Assembly: GCA_021186555.1 (NCBI GenBank)
Contig: JAJKFL010000010.1
Location: 8,414,585-8,478,584 of the forward strand
DNA: 64,000 bases
DNA from: Reticulitermes speratus
Taxonomy: Eukaryota; Arthropoda; Insecta; Blattodea; Rhinotermitidae
Direction of reading: 5' to 3'
Shown: piece by piece, positions 41,676-50,744 of the stretch
Position numbering within the stretch: the first letter of the stretch is position 1
Layout of the letters: each line of letters begins with the position of its first letter
Made by a program: the position numbers and the translations under genes
Notes under the pieces: generated by a model
Told to the model about the DNA's origin: nothing
Database searches by the model: none
What the model saw: only the letters and a program-made list of their open reading frames with translations

Positions 41676-42114
41676 CATAGTTTAATTTTGTCAGTCGATA
41701 AAGGGGGGGAATATTTTGAATATTTTCTTCGCCACGACTTGACTGCTTGTGGTGACCACTCTGCCCAGTTATTATCGGGATGTACTTCCCTGGTAGTGTA
41801 GTGGCCGAAAGGCGAAGCTAACAGCTGCCGAGGTTAAGAATGCACAGAGATTCAATTTCAATTCCCCATAAATCTTCACCCAGTACAGCTCAATTGAACA
41901 TAGGAGCAATTATAACTTTATTTATTCTAGATTAAACTTGTGTTTTTGGAGTACTGCTTCTGCCTGTATCGTTACGTCAAAGATGTAAGTTCCGTCCAAA
42001 ATTTGATTTCAGTTATTTCATGCGAGGAAATAACTCATTAAGTACCGTATTTTCTCATCACTAGATAGAGACTGTAACTACGGTCCACCAAGCCTTCATC
42101 AAAGGAAATGGGAC

Positions 42115-42822
42115 TATATCTTGAGAGTAAATCCTCTTCTTCTTCTTCGCTGGCTCTACAACCCTTGGTGGGTTTTGGCCTCATTGACAACTGCCCTCCA
42201 GACTTCTCTATTGGCTGTTTTTATCCTCCATCCTCTGAACCCATTGTCGCCAGGTCCGTCATCACATCTTCTATCCACCTCCTCCTAGAACGTCCCCTTC
42301 TTCTTCTGTTATCGAGTCTTCCTTCAGCATTCTTTTTGGCATCTGCGTTTCTGGCCTTCGTTCTACGTGGCCCAGCCACCTTAGTCTCTGTGCCTTGATA
42401 AATCTCACTATGTCCTGACCCTCTATCAATCTGTCAAGCTCCTGGTTATATCTTATTTGCCAGCCATTTGTATCTTGGACCGGTCCGAATATTCTCCGTA
42501 ATATTTATCTCTCAAAACATCTCAGTGCATTCTTCTCTCCAGTTCTTAATGTCCAAGTTTCCGATCCGTATGTGACGACCGGTCGCACTAGTGTTCTGTA
42601 TATTTTAACTTTATTATTCCTTGTTAGTAGCTTGCTTTTAAAAAGTTTTAAGTTAGCATAATACTCGTATGCTTTATTTCCATTCTGTATCCTATCCTTG
42701 ATACAGTCACTTATTTCATTTTGGCTGTTAACCAGGGCTCCCAGATATCTGAACTGACTCACTCCTTCAAATGTCCTATTACCTATGTTAATGTTTTGTG
42801 GTGTTCTTGATGTGGACATGAA
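42115..42822 (-). mobile_element. LN3 non-LTR retrotransposon, RT C-terminal part
   Basis: Open minus-strand segment 42505-42819 reads GVSQFRYLGALVNSQNEI, KIYRTLVRPVVTYGSETWTL, the end of a LINE reverse transcriptase (thumb region). Beyond a stop the similarity continues through RRRRGRSRRRWIEDVMTDL to 42190. An RTE- or CR1-like group is possible; I do not assign it firmly. No 5' half is present. Confidence 0.8.
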
Positions 42823-42825
42823 TCA

Positions 42826-43317
42826 GCCGTGGTTAAATTGACTAATCAGTACAGTTGGTCTTTACAGCCATGCCACTTGGCGTGTTGCTCAGATTAGCAA
42901 CCTCCATTTACGTTGAATTATTTTATTTAACAATTGAACCGATTGCAGCCTAAAGCAAAGTATAACTGACGTGAAAGTGGGTGTTAACGGAAGTTGGAAC
43001 TACAAACTTGAAAGCCTGCATCCGGTCGTCTGATCAGCCTCTGTACACCCCACCTGCGTAGCACGGAAAGCAGTCGGGCTGAAATCGGAAGAGTGTAGCC
43101 TAGTTGTGTGTTTTCTAGCCGGTCTATAAAATGCTAACAAGCCTGTCATCATGGGCGGTGTATTATAATGAACTGCGCTGGAGGAAAGGCACGGTCAGCA
43201 ATAAACACAGACATATGCGTGCACCGTGTAATCATGTGAAACTTTACAACACAAAGGGATATCCAAGATAAAAATCATCGTTTTCGCACAGCCCAGGGCT
43301 ACCCAAACTTTGACACG
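42826..43317. other. Unassigned spacer
   Basis: No recognisable repeat or gene. Confidence 0.4.
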
Positions 43318-43500
43318 CCACAAAACACGTTTTTTTAAGGCGCTTTCGCAAAATTGAGAAAAGCGACTATTACCTTCGTCATGTCTGTCCGTCTGTCTGT
43401 CCATCTGTCTGTCCGCATGGAACAAATCCGCTCCCACTGGACGGATTTTTATGAAATTTGATATTTGAGAATTTTTACACAATCTGTTGAGAAAATTCAA
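43318..43500 (-). mobile_element. DT1 repeat, 3' portion
   Basis: Reversed: aaggcgctttcgcaaaattg (terminal inverted repeat), cgcatggaacaaatccgctc, ttgagaaaattcaag. It ends abruptly where LINE-like sequence starts. Confidence 0.65.
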
Positions 43501-43659
43501 GGGTGGTGGCGTAGCTTGGGATTTGCGAATGCCTTACAAAACCACGCCGTAAGAAATGAATCTTGGACAGATTTATGGGAACAATATACGCAATGGAAAA
43601 TGGAAGTTAGATTGGAGCTTGAAATAAGAGGAGTCTGTATAGGAGAGGATTAGTGAAAA

Positions 43660-44085
43660 CGGTTGCTATAACTTTGGTAAATTACAGGTTAGGTTTAGTG
43701 GGAGTGCAATAGATCTGATGGGGAAAAGGTGCTACTGGATCGGCAGAGGATTGTGTTTTCTTGCATGAAGAAGGGAATGAAAATCGTTAATTAGCGACAG
43801 AATTCTTGTACATGGCAGAATTATATCAGCAGTAGGAGAATGGAGCTTGTTAGTGATAGGATGCTATACATAGTGCTGAGAGGTCGCTGGTGTAATATAA
43901 TTTATCTGGCTGTTCATGCACCAACAGAGGATAACAATGACGACTCAAAGGATAGTTTCTATGAGAAGTTAGAGCAGATATTCGATAACTTTCCTAAGTA
44001 CACATGAAAATTCTGTTTAGGAAGATTTAATGCAAAATTGGTGATAGAGGATGTTTTAAAACTTACAATTGACAATTAGAGTTTA
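43660..44085 (+). mobile_element. LINE endonuclease-domain fragment
   Basis: Broken plus-strand reading: RMELVSDRMLYIVLRGRWCN, then YLAVHAPTEDNNDDSKDSF, YEKLEQIFDNFPKYT, then LGRFNAKLV. This is the middle of the apurinic-type endonuclease of a LINE (NVHAPTE and GDFNAK-like motifs). The usual GDFN aspartate region reads LGRFNAK and stops interrupt it. Probably the same LINE group as LN1 or LN3. Confidence 0.75.
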
Positions 44086-44091
44086 CGTGAA

Positions 44092-44325
44092 AGTAATTAA
44101 CTAACTAACTTACTAAATCTATGGAGCTGAGGCCTTCTTGAGAAGCTAATATTTCCTCAGCTAGGCAACAAATTTTCCGCATTTTGCTGAATCTGAAGGT
44201 TCATTGCCTCTTCCGCAGTAGCCCCTCTCCTGACATAGATCAATCTATTCCACGCCCCCTTTACATTTCTTTAAGCTCTATTTTAATATTATACTCTTCT
44301 CTACGCCTACGAGTATGAGTAAGTA
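44092..44325 (-). mobile_element. LN1 3' end, diverged
   Basis: (taac)n, tctatggagctgaggccttc, attttgctgaatctgaaggt, then ctcttctctacgcctacg. Old and non-coding. Confidence 0.65.
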
Positions 44326-44364
44326 ATGCGTCCAGCCCTTACGGTCCCGATGCACGTAGGCCTT

Positions 44365-44612
44365 TGACAGACCCTTTGTGCCCCTTAACTAAAGTCCAAG
44401 TCATAAGAGCCCTGTCCTTTTAATAAAGTTCCAGATCGCCACCAGACTTAGTTCTCTGATATCCTCAGGGTCCAAAAAGAAGGAACCCAGATAAGTGTGT
44501 CTGTGTGTCGCCAAAGCTTCACACTCACACACGACATCAGCTGAGGTCTCCTCCTCTGCTCCGCATTTCCTACACAAGGGACAGCTAAGTTTAGGCTCCA
44601 GACGAACACCGC
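44365..44612 (-). mobile_element. R1/Jockey-type LINE ORF2 C-terminus
   Basis: The minus strand encodes LSCPLCRKCGAEEETSADVV, CECEALATHRHTYLG, SFFLDPEDIRELSLVAIWNF and a stop at the end of IKRTGLL. The Cys/His pattern is the zinc-finger-like end of R1/I/Jockey-group ORF2 proteins, after the RNase H region. It is different from LN1-LN3. Confidence 0.75.
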
Positions 44613-45108
44613 GTTAGGCGAAGACAAATGTCTTATGGGAAAAAGGAAGTCAGAGGAACTAGTCGCTGGTAAGGAGATTGGTGTAGAAGGAAATGATGAG
44701 AGAACTAAGTATGTGGTTATGTCTCGAGACCAGGATGCGGGACAAAATCACAACATAAATATAGGTAATAAATCCTTTGAAAGCGTGGAACAGTTCAGAT
44801 CTTTGGGAACAACCCTAACAAATCAAAATTCCATTCATGAAGAATTCAGTAGTAGATTGAAGTCAGGCAATGCTTGCTATCTTTCGGGGTATAATCTCTT
44901 GTCTTCCAGTTTGCTATTCAACAATATAATGATTAAAATACGCAGAACTATAATTTTGTCTGTTTTATATGGGTGTGAAACTTGGTCTGTCATTGCGGGA
45001 GGAATATAGGCTAATGGTATTGGAGAATAGGGTGCTGAGGAAGACATTTGACCCTAAGAGAGACGAGATAACAGGGGAATGGAGAAGACTACATAACGAG
45101 ATGCTTTA

Positions 45109-46440
45109 CGAGGGCTGTCCAAAAAGTATCCGACATATTTTTTTCCCGCGGTAAGTAATGGCGAAAGGGTGGGGAAACTGAGCGTAGTGGTAGAAGGGAC
45201 TTTCATGCGCATGCGTGATTTTTTGCTGCCTCGCAACACCGCCGGATGCGTCTGTCGCTGCCAGATAGCGAAGTGGTGTAACACGTGTTCGTCGCATTCT
45301 CGTTTCATTCAAGATGACAGAATGTTTGGAGCAGCGATACTGCATCAAGTTTTGTCAGAAACTTGGGGATACCCAAGCGGAAACAATCCGCAAAATTCAG
45401 CAGGCTTTCGGTGATGATGCAATGGGGGTCACTCAAATTCAAGAGTGGTTCAACCGCTTTAAAGATGGCCGCATGTCGGCGGACAGTGACCAGCGTTCCG
45501 GGAGACCGTCAACGAGCCGAAATGCTGATGTCATTGACAAAGTGCGGACATTGATCATGGAGGACCGTCGTTTGACCGTCCGGGAAATTGCTGATGAGGT
45601 TGGGATCAGCAGAGGTTCCGCAAACACTATTTTAACTGAGGATGTGGGCATGCGAAGAGTGGCGGCAAAATTTGTGCCCAAGCTGCTTTCGCCGGAGCAG
45701 CAACAACTCCGCCTTGAGGTCGCGCAGGACATGCTGGAGTGCGCCAACAGGGATCCTGAGTTCTTGAAGACTGTGATCACTGGTGACGAGTCGTGGGTGT
45801 ACGGATATGACCCGGAAACCAAGGTCCAGTTGTCACAATGGAAGCATCCAACATCCCCGAGGCCCAAAAAAGCACGACACGTTCGGAGCAATGTGAAGGT
45901 GATACTGACTGTTTTCTTCGATTACCGGGGTGTTGTGCATCATGAGTACGCACCACTAGGCCAAACTGTTAATAAGGAGTACTACCAAGAAGTCCTCCGT
46001 CATCTTCGTGATGCAGTTCGGCGCAAGAGACCGGAGCTGTGGGACGCACGCAACTGGCAGCTGCATCATGACAATGCCCCAGCTCATTCATCACACCTGA
46101 TCCAGGGTTTCCTGGCTAAGCACGGCATTCCGCAGGTTCGCCAGGCTCCCTACTCTCCTGACATGGCTCCTTGTGATTTCTGGCTGTTCCCGAGATTGAA
46201 GACACCGCTAAAAGGCTCCCGTTTTGACAGCCGCGAGGACATCATACAGAACGCGACGGCGCAGCTGCACACCATTCCAAAACAAGCCTTCCAGAATTGC
46301 TTCCAGCGATGGAAGGACCGCTGGGCTAAGTGTGTGGAGTCACAAGGGGCCTACTTTGAAGGGGATTAGGTATTGTAACCACCCAGATACAGAACTTTTT
46401 TTTCCCGGCCCAAGGTCGGATACTTTTTGGACAGACCTCG
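45109..46440 (+). mobile_element. Complete mariner transposon
   Basis: 1332 bp, flanked by the TA target (45107-45108, 46441-46442). The ~27-bp terminal inverted repeats (cgagggctgtccaaaaagta and, from the right, cgaggtctgtccaaaaagta) differ at one base. They enclose one intact transposase ORF with about 205 bp upstream. Insertion is precise into the LN1 coding tail. The low divergence of the ends and the unbroken ORF suggest recent activity. Confidence 0.97.
45314..46369 (+). CDS. Mariner transposase (D,D34D)
   Basis: 351 codons from ATG to TAG, the usual mariner length (about 345-355). The N-terminal half holds two helix-turn-helix regions (about 5-50 and 70-110, with the linker RSGRPSTSR) that bind the inverted repeats. 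Catalytic residues: Asp 158 in TGDESWVYGYDPE, Asp 253 in HHDNAPAHS, Asp 288 in YSPDMAPCDFWLF; 34 residues separate the last two, the mariner signature. The WVPHEL linker motif common in mariners is replaced by FVPKLL (120-125), as in some subfamilies. No stop or frameshift. Expected to cut and paste the element at TA sites in the nucleus. An antisense frame at 45439-45891 is a shadow. Confidence 0.97.
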   Translation: MTECLEQRYCIKFCQKLGDTQAETIRKIQQAFGDDAMGVTQIQEWFNRFKDGRMSADSDQRSGRPSTSRNADVIDKVRTLIMEDRRLTVREIADEVGISRGSANTILTEDVGMRRVAAKFVPKLLSPEQQQLRLEVAQDMLECANRDPEFLKTVITGDESWVYGYDPETKVQLSQWKHPTSPRPKKARHVRSNVKVILTVFFDYRGVVHHEYAPLGQTVNKEYYQEVLRHLRDAVRRKRPELWDARNWQLHHDNAPAHSSHLIQGFLAKHGIPQVRQAPYSPDMAPCDFWLFPRLKTPLKGSRFDSREDIIQNATAQLHTIPKQAFQNCFQRWKDRWAKCVESQGAYFEGD

Positions 46441-46805
46441 TATACCTCTACTCCTCACCAAATATTATTCGGGTGATTAAAGTAAGAAGAATGGGATGGG
46501 CGGGGCATGTGGCACGTAAGGGAGGCTGGAGAGGTGCATACAGGGTTTTGGTGGGGAGACGTGAGTGAAAGAGTCCGCTTAGAAGACCTAGGCGTAGATG
46601 GGGAGAATGATATTAAAATTGATCTTCAAGAAGTGGGATTGGGAGGCATGGGCTGGATTGATATGGCTGAGGTTAGACACTGGTGTTGGACTCTTGTGAA
46701 TGCGGTAATGAACCTTCGGGTTCCATAAAATGCGGGGAATTTCTTGACTAGCTGACGACCTGTTAGCTTCTCAGGAAGATCTCTGATCCATGGAGTTAGT
46801 TAGTT

Positions 46806-47468
46806 GGTTAGAGAAACTACAACTGCTGTTAAAATGTAGCAACCTGGTTACATTGTTCCTTCAATGAATACAAACGAATATTTTAAACTAAATTAAATTA
46901 TAACCAAATTTGTGTCATCCGTAGCATTGGAAACGTGGAAAATATAAAACTGGTGTTTCAGATGCCAGTCTGACCCTGCATTTAGAAATTATGGCCCTTC
47001 TGCTATGGGAGTCGCCGATTTTTCCGTCAGTACAAAATTAAAGTTGTGGGTATAATGGAATAAATACCACGCGTATCAAAACTGGGTATAATGACAAAAG
47101 CGCGAGTCGCCTATACTTACTTTAAATTCACAGTGCGCAAGGATTTTCCATGGAAAGTCTACACTTCGTTAAGTTACACTTAATCTTATCCTTAGTACCT
47201 AGTACCAATGAGTTAAGGCATTGTAGAGGGAAATGGAGATGTAATTCGTAGCTTTCCACTACACACAGCAGTTAAGATACTAGTGTCCAATTTGCGGGAC
47301 ATACGCACAGCAGCACCCCAAGCAAGGTATTTTGTATGTTAAGGCAAGAAGCATATTTACTGCATTTTTAAAAATTGCTGCAAAATCTGCGTTTTTTTTC
47401 CCCACAAATGCCGTGCCTTTCATAATATGTTTTTTTTTTTAGTTTATACAATAGTCACGTTTTACGTA
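46806..47468. other. Unassigned spacer
   Basis: No recognisable gene or repeat. Confidence 0.45.
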
Positions 47469-47547
47469 AAGGATACGCTAGAGTGATTATTTCCACCAAC
47501 AAATGCACCTGGACAAGATTGTCACTGTTTTCTTTATTAAAAGAGTG

Positions 47548-47589
47548 CCCCAATACGCATTTCGGCAATTATATTGCCATCATCAGGGG
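47548..47589 (-). ncRNA. Hammerhead-ribozyme-like motif, best copy
   Basis: Minus-strand reading: CCCC, CTGATGA, T, GGCAAT-ata-ATTGCC (perfect 6-bp stem), GAAA, tgcgtat, t, GGGG. Stem I (CCCC/GGGG), stem II and a short near-palindromic stem III (ATGC/GTAT) all form, and the cleavage-site base is not G. The only misfit is the extra T after CTGATGA. Confidence 0.5.
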
Positions 47590-47704
47590 GGGGGGGGTTT
47601 AAGTAAGTTGATACATAGACCAATTCTTAAGTTACGTCATAACAGTGAGTGCTGTTATGACGTAACCTAAGAATTGGTCTATGTAACAACTCACTTAAAA
47701 AAAA

Positions 47705-47745
47705 CCCTGATGATGGCAATATAATTGTCGAAATGCGTATTGGGG
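47705..47745 (+). ncRNA. Hammerhead-ribozyme-like motif
   Basis: The same motif in the other arm: ccCTGATGA, T, ggcaat/attgtc (one G-T pair), GAAA, tgcgtatt, GGGG. The core is retained; stem I is weaker (two C upstream). Confidence 0.45.
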
Positions 47746-47904
47746 CACTCTTTCAATAAAGAAAACAGTGACAATCTTGTCCAGGTGCATTTGTTGGTAG
47801 AAATAATCAATTATACGAAGATGCACGGTGAGTATAAAGTGAAGGATACGCTAGAATTTAAATGCTCACCGCCGTTTTTAAAGGTTAATTCAGACTTGAG
47901 ACTC

Positions 47905-48198
47905 GGTAAAGGTAAAGCAACCCCATTACAGGCCTGGACAGGCCCTGAGGGGTCCAGGAGGTTGAGGCTCCCAGATTTGTAGACAATCGGCACATGAAGG
48001 TGGTAAGGTTGTCAGCCCTACGCACCAGCCGCCTTTACCCCCAGGAAATATTCCTGGTACTCATTTCTGTTAGAGGCTGAGTCGACCCCAGGGCCATAGT
48101 GCGACCGAAACGATTATGTCAAGGAATTAATTCCAATCGAACCCGCGACGTTCCGGTTTGTAGCGTAGTGCCTCAACCAACTACGCCACCGCGCGCCC
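47905..48198 (-). repeat. S5 SINE
   Basis: Reversed: gtaaagcaaccccattacag, ttgaggctcccagatttg at left; B box tcgaacccgcgacg and head caaccaactacgccaccgcg at right. Confidence 0.82.
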
Positions 48199-48640
48199 CT
48201 ACATTTACCCATACAAAACTGAAATATGCAGACCGAACCAACTACATGAAGCAAAATATTTATTGACAATAATTAAATTTAATAATAATTTCAAAATTTA
48301 TTGAATTCAGTTTTGACAAAACTTGGGACTATCTAGCGATTAACACAGGGTTGTCACGGTGGTATCCTTTAACCATTTGATACATATGCTACATATTTAC
48401 AGATCTGTTATCCTGTTAAACCATTTATATTTATCTTTGTCTAAATATCTGCCTGAATTTCTTATCTGGGCTTTGTTAGTGCATCGTAATTGTTCTGTCA
48501 GCTATTCCCTTATTTCAAAATCTCCTCATTTTAAAATTTCCTTCTCCGATTTCTAGTTTCTAAACAGTCAAGTAATATTCAGTTAACCAACAAACGCACA
48601 AACATAAACTAATTTATAGTTTTATTAATATCGATGTATT

Positions 48641-48680
48641 CCCCTACACGTGTTTCGGTCCGTAGACCATCTTCAGGGGG
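48641..48680 (-). ncRNA. Hammerhead-ribozyme-like motif
   Basis: Minus strand: CCCC, CTGAAGA, T, GGTC-tacg-GACC, GAAACACGTGTA, GGGG. The ACACGTGT palindrome would give a 4-bp stem III only in a dimer, as reported for short-stem retroelement hammerheads. Confidence 0.5.
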
Positions 48681-48741
48681 TAACAAGCTACTACACTTCA
48701 CATTCCGAAGAACACATACTTTCCTTTCCATCTTGGACTTT

Positions 48742-48862
48742 TGACCTATGAAGATGGGACCGACACGTTATCCCGAAACGTCGGTAAATAATTACCACAC
48801 GACGCCGTGTAATTACCCAAAAGACCACAGATTTACATCAACATCGCGGCGGAAGCCTGAAA
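48742..48862. mobile_element. H2 element, single arm
   Basis: gacctatgaagatgggaccg, cccgaaacgtcggtaaataa, cacacgacgccgtg, cgcggcggaagcctgaaatc. Only the right half is present; the C of the core is lost (tatgaaga). Confidence 0.7.
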
Positions 48863-48994
48863 TCGAAGAAACACACTTGTCTTAGAAGTAAGTAATAAAA
48901 ACACATTTGAATTTGTAAAATCTGTAAAATGTGTCTTTATCACTTACTTCTAAGAGAAGTGTGTTCTTCGGCATGTGAAGTGTAGTAGCTTGTT

Positions 48995-49036
48995 ACCCCC
49001 CTGAAGATGGTCTACGGACCGAAACACGTGTAGGGG
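48995..49036 (+). ncRNA. Hammerhead-ribozyme-like motif
   Basis: accccc, CTGAAGA, T, GGTC-tacg-GACC, GAAACACGTGTA, GGGGaa. Identical core to 48641-48680 in opposite orientation. Confidence 0.5.
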
Positions 49037-49074
49037 AATACATCGATATTAATAAAAATTATAAAGTAGTTTAT

Positions 49075-49289
49075 CCTTGATTTCAGGCTTCCGCCGCGAT
49101 GTTGATGTAATCTGTGGTCTTTTGGGTTATTACACGGCGTCGTGTGGTAATTATTTACCGACGTTTCGGGACAACGTGTCGGTCCCATCTTCACGGGTCG
49201 AGATTCCAAGAAGGAAACTAAATAAATAAATAAAATGGTAAATAATTACCACACGACGCCGTGTAATTACCCAAAATACCACAGATTAC
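49075..49289. mobile_element. H2 foldback element with 12-bp target duplication
   Basis: caggcttccgccgcgatgtt ... tcttttgggttattacacgg on the left, and gacgccgtgtaattacccaa near the right end. Target aaagtagtttat at 49063-49074 and 49290-49301, inside the H1 right arm. Variable 10-12 bp duplications (compare 17984) argue against a fixed-length cut-and-paste transposase. Confidence 0.82.
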
Positions 49290-49571
49290 AAAGTAGTTTA
49301 TGTTTGTGCATTTGTTGGTTAACTGAATACTAAGTGAAAATGCACGGTGAAAGCAATATAAAAACAGTCAAGTAATGTGTGTTTAACATCCTCTTCTCCT
49401 AAACATAGTGGGCACCTTCCCTTATATCTTTCCTTTGTAATTTCCTTCAACTTCGACACACCTGCTAGCAACAACGCTGTTCCACTTCTTTCTTTGTTGG
49501 TACGCAAAACATTTTATATAGAACCTTTTACCCTAGTAATAATTCATTTTTCGTTACAGTGTTAATGAGCC

Positions 49572-49800
49572 TCTTACATCTTGATAAGCTAACAGTCTCT
49601 CAGGCACTCAACAAATTACCGTCACTTTATGGAAATCGAAGATTCAGTATCGTGTTTTCAATTTCCCGCCGCTGGTCTTTATCCTGATCCAGATGAATTC
49701 AGACAAGCTCCTATTTCTCTTATATATACTTTAATGTTACTCTGTCATCTACGCCTAGATCTTCCAAGGAGACTCTTTGTTTCAGGTTTTCCTCTACATA
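49572..49800 (-). mobile_element. LN1 relic
   Basis: Reversed: gataagctaacagtctctca, actttatggaaatcgaagat, tacgcctagatcttccaagg. Strongly diverged, frame lost. Confidence 0.5.
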
Positions 49801-50014
49801 AAATTTAACTGCGCCTGTATTAATAGTTCTTTATATAAATACGGATATTATATAATTTTAAATTATATCGCAATGAACTCAAAGATGATGAGATAATCTG
49901 ATTTGGTAGCATGCATAGTGAAAATGTGAAAAGTTTACTAAATTTTGGTTGGGAAACCTCAAAGAATGCCAGAATTTTGCAAGCCTAGGATAAATTGGAG
50001 AATAATCTCGTAGT

Positions 50015-50092
50015 ACCTCGTGAAGATGTGAACTGAGTTCCAGAGGAGCGTAGATCTCATCAATATCGCGGCGTAAGCCTAAAATCAAGGTC
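50015..50092. mobile_element. H2 remnant
   Basis: ccagaggagcgtagatctca, tcaatatcgcggcgtaagcc: only the 3' end of the element. Confidence 0.6.
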
Positions 50093-50744
50093 AAATCATC
50101 TGGCTCAAGTACGTTCCAGCGGCCAAGACCTAATGAAAGTTAAGTTTCATAAAACTTGGCCAACTCAACGACTTTTATCTCTCAAGACCGACTCTTGATG
50201 GTGGATTTAGAGTTCACACGTTAGGCTACTTAGTGGTATGCTCAGTTTCAGTTGTGCACGGCTGTATGGCGTGACACACAGGTAAACACACACGTCACCT
50301 CGCAAGCTGAGGCTGTCGGAGGTGCCTGTAGGAGGCTTCAGCCTCACACCCAGTACTTTAAATAGCAGTCGCGCAGTAAACATTAAATTATTCTTACAAT
50401 GCAAACTGTCAGCCCACCCGCGGGTCACGTAATAGGAAGAGTGACACAAGGCGTAGGTCCCATACCGTACTTGAGTCTGCCATTCTTGCAGCAAAGTAGT
50501 TGGTTATTTTGTTTGGTTGCCGTCGGCTGTGCCTTGTCAGTTCTCTTATAATACCTCTATTTTGGATGAGTGAATTTTAATTAAATTTTGGTATCTGTGA
50601 CATTGATCAAAGAAACTACATTTGGATGGACACTGAACAACATGAGTTTGGCTTAAACATTTTATACCAGTCTCTAGCTATAATTACATTCGAAATCTAC
50701 AGGGTGAGTGAAATTACTCGGTGCATCTGTCGGAAGTAGGATGT
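50093..50744. other. Unassigned spacer
   Basis: A 95-codon minus-strand frame (50207-50494) has no recognisable domain. No repeats seen. Confidence 0.4.

Larger units (their letters stand above)
44630..46805 (+). mobile_element. LN1 longer copy split by mariner
   Basis: 44635-45009 encodes the RT thumb (NINIGNKSFESVEQFRSLGT, IRRTIILSVLYGCETWS). After a frameshift it continues LMVLENRVLRKTFDPKRDEI to the mariner target at 45108. It resumes at 46443 ([20 protein letters not shown] ... NLRVP, stop at 46728) and ends ctgatccatggagttagttag. The longest LN1 copy here. Confidence 0.85.
47483..47841 (+). mobile_element. H1 element with 14-bp target duplication
   Basis: 359 bp. Left arm (acaaatgcacctggacaaga, cactgttttctttatt, gtgccccaatacgcatttcg, tagaccaattcttaagttac) and right arm are complementary around agtgagtgct (about 47645-47654). 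The right end continues past the arm with atgcacggtg (47821-47830) and agtataaagtg. Target aaggatacgctaga at 47469-47482 and 47842-47855. A motif lies in each arm. No ORF; a non-autonomous retroelement is the best fit. Confidence 0.8.
48577..49361 (+). mobile_element. H1 element with 15-bp target duplication, carrying two H2 copies
   Basis: Target aaacagtcaagtaat at 48562-48576 and 49362-49376. Left arm ttaaccaacaaacgcacaaa, taatatcgatgtattccccta and gtaacaagctactacacttc match the right arm in reverse. The 3' end has gtgcatttgttggtt (49306), then atgcacggtg (49340). H2 elements occupy about 48742-48862 and 49075-49289. Confidence 0.85.
48355..49520 (-). mobile_element. LINE ORF2 C-terminal fragment split by H1
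   Basis: 49380-49507 (minus) encodes RTNKERSGTALLLAGVSKL, KEITKERYKGRCPLCLGEED, VKHTLLDC. After the H1 element the frame can be followed, broken, from 48561 downwards (LETRNRRRKF...). The CPLC...H pattern is the zinc-finger-like end of an R1/Jockey-type LINE ORF2. Confidence 0.65.

Noticed and set aside
45439-45891. 150-codon minus-strand ORF
   Set aside because: Antisense shadow of the mariner transposase.
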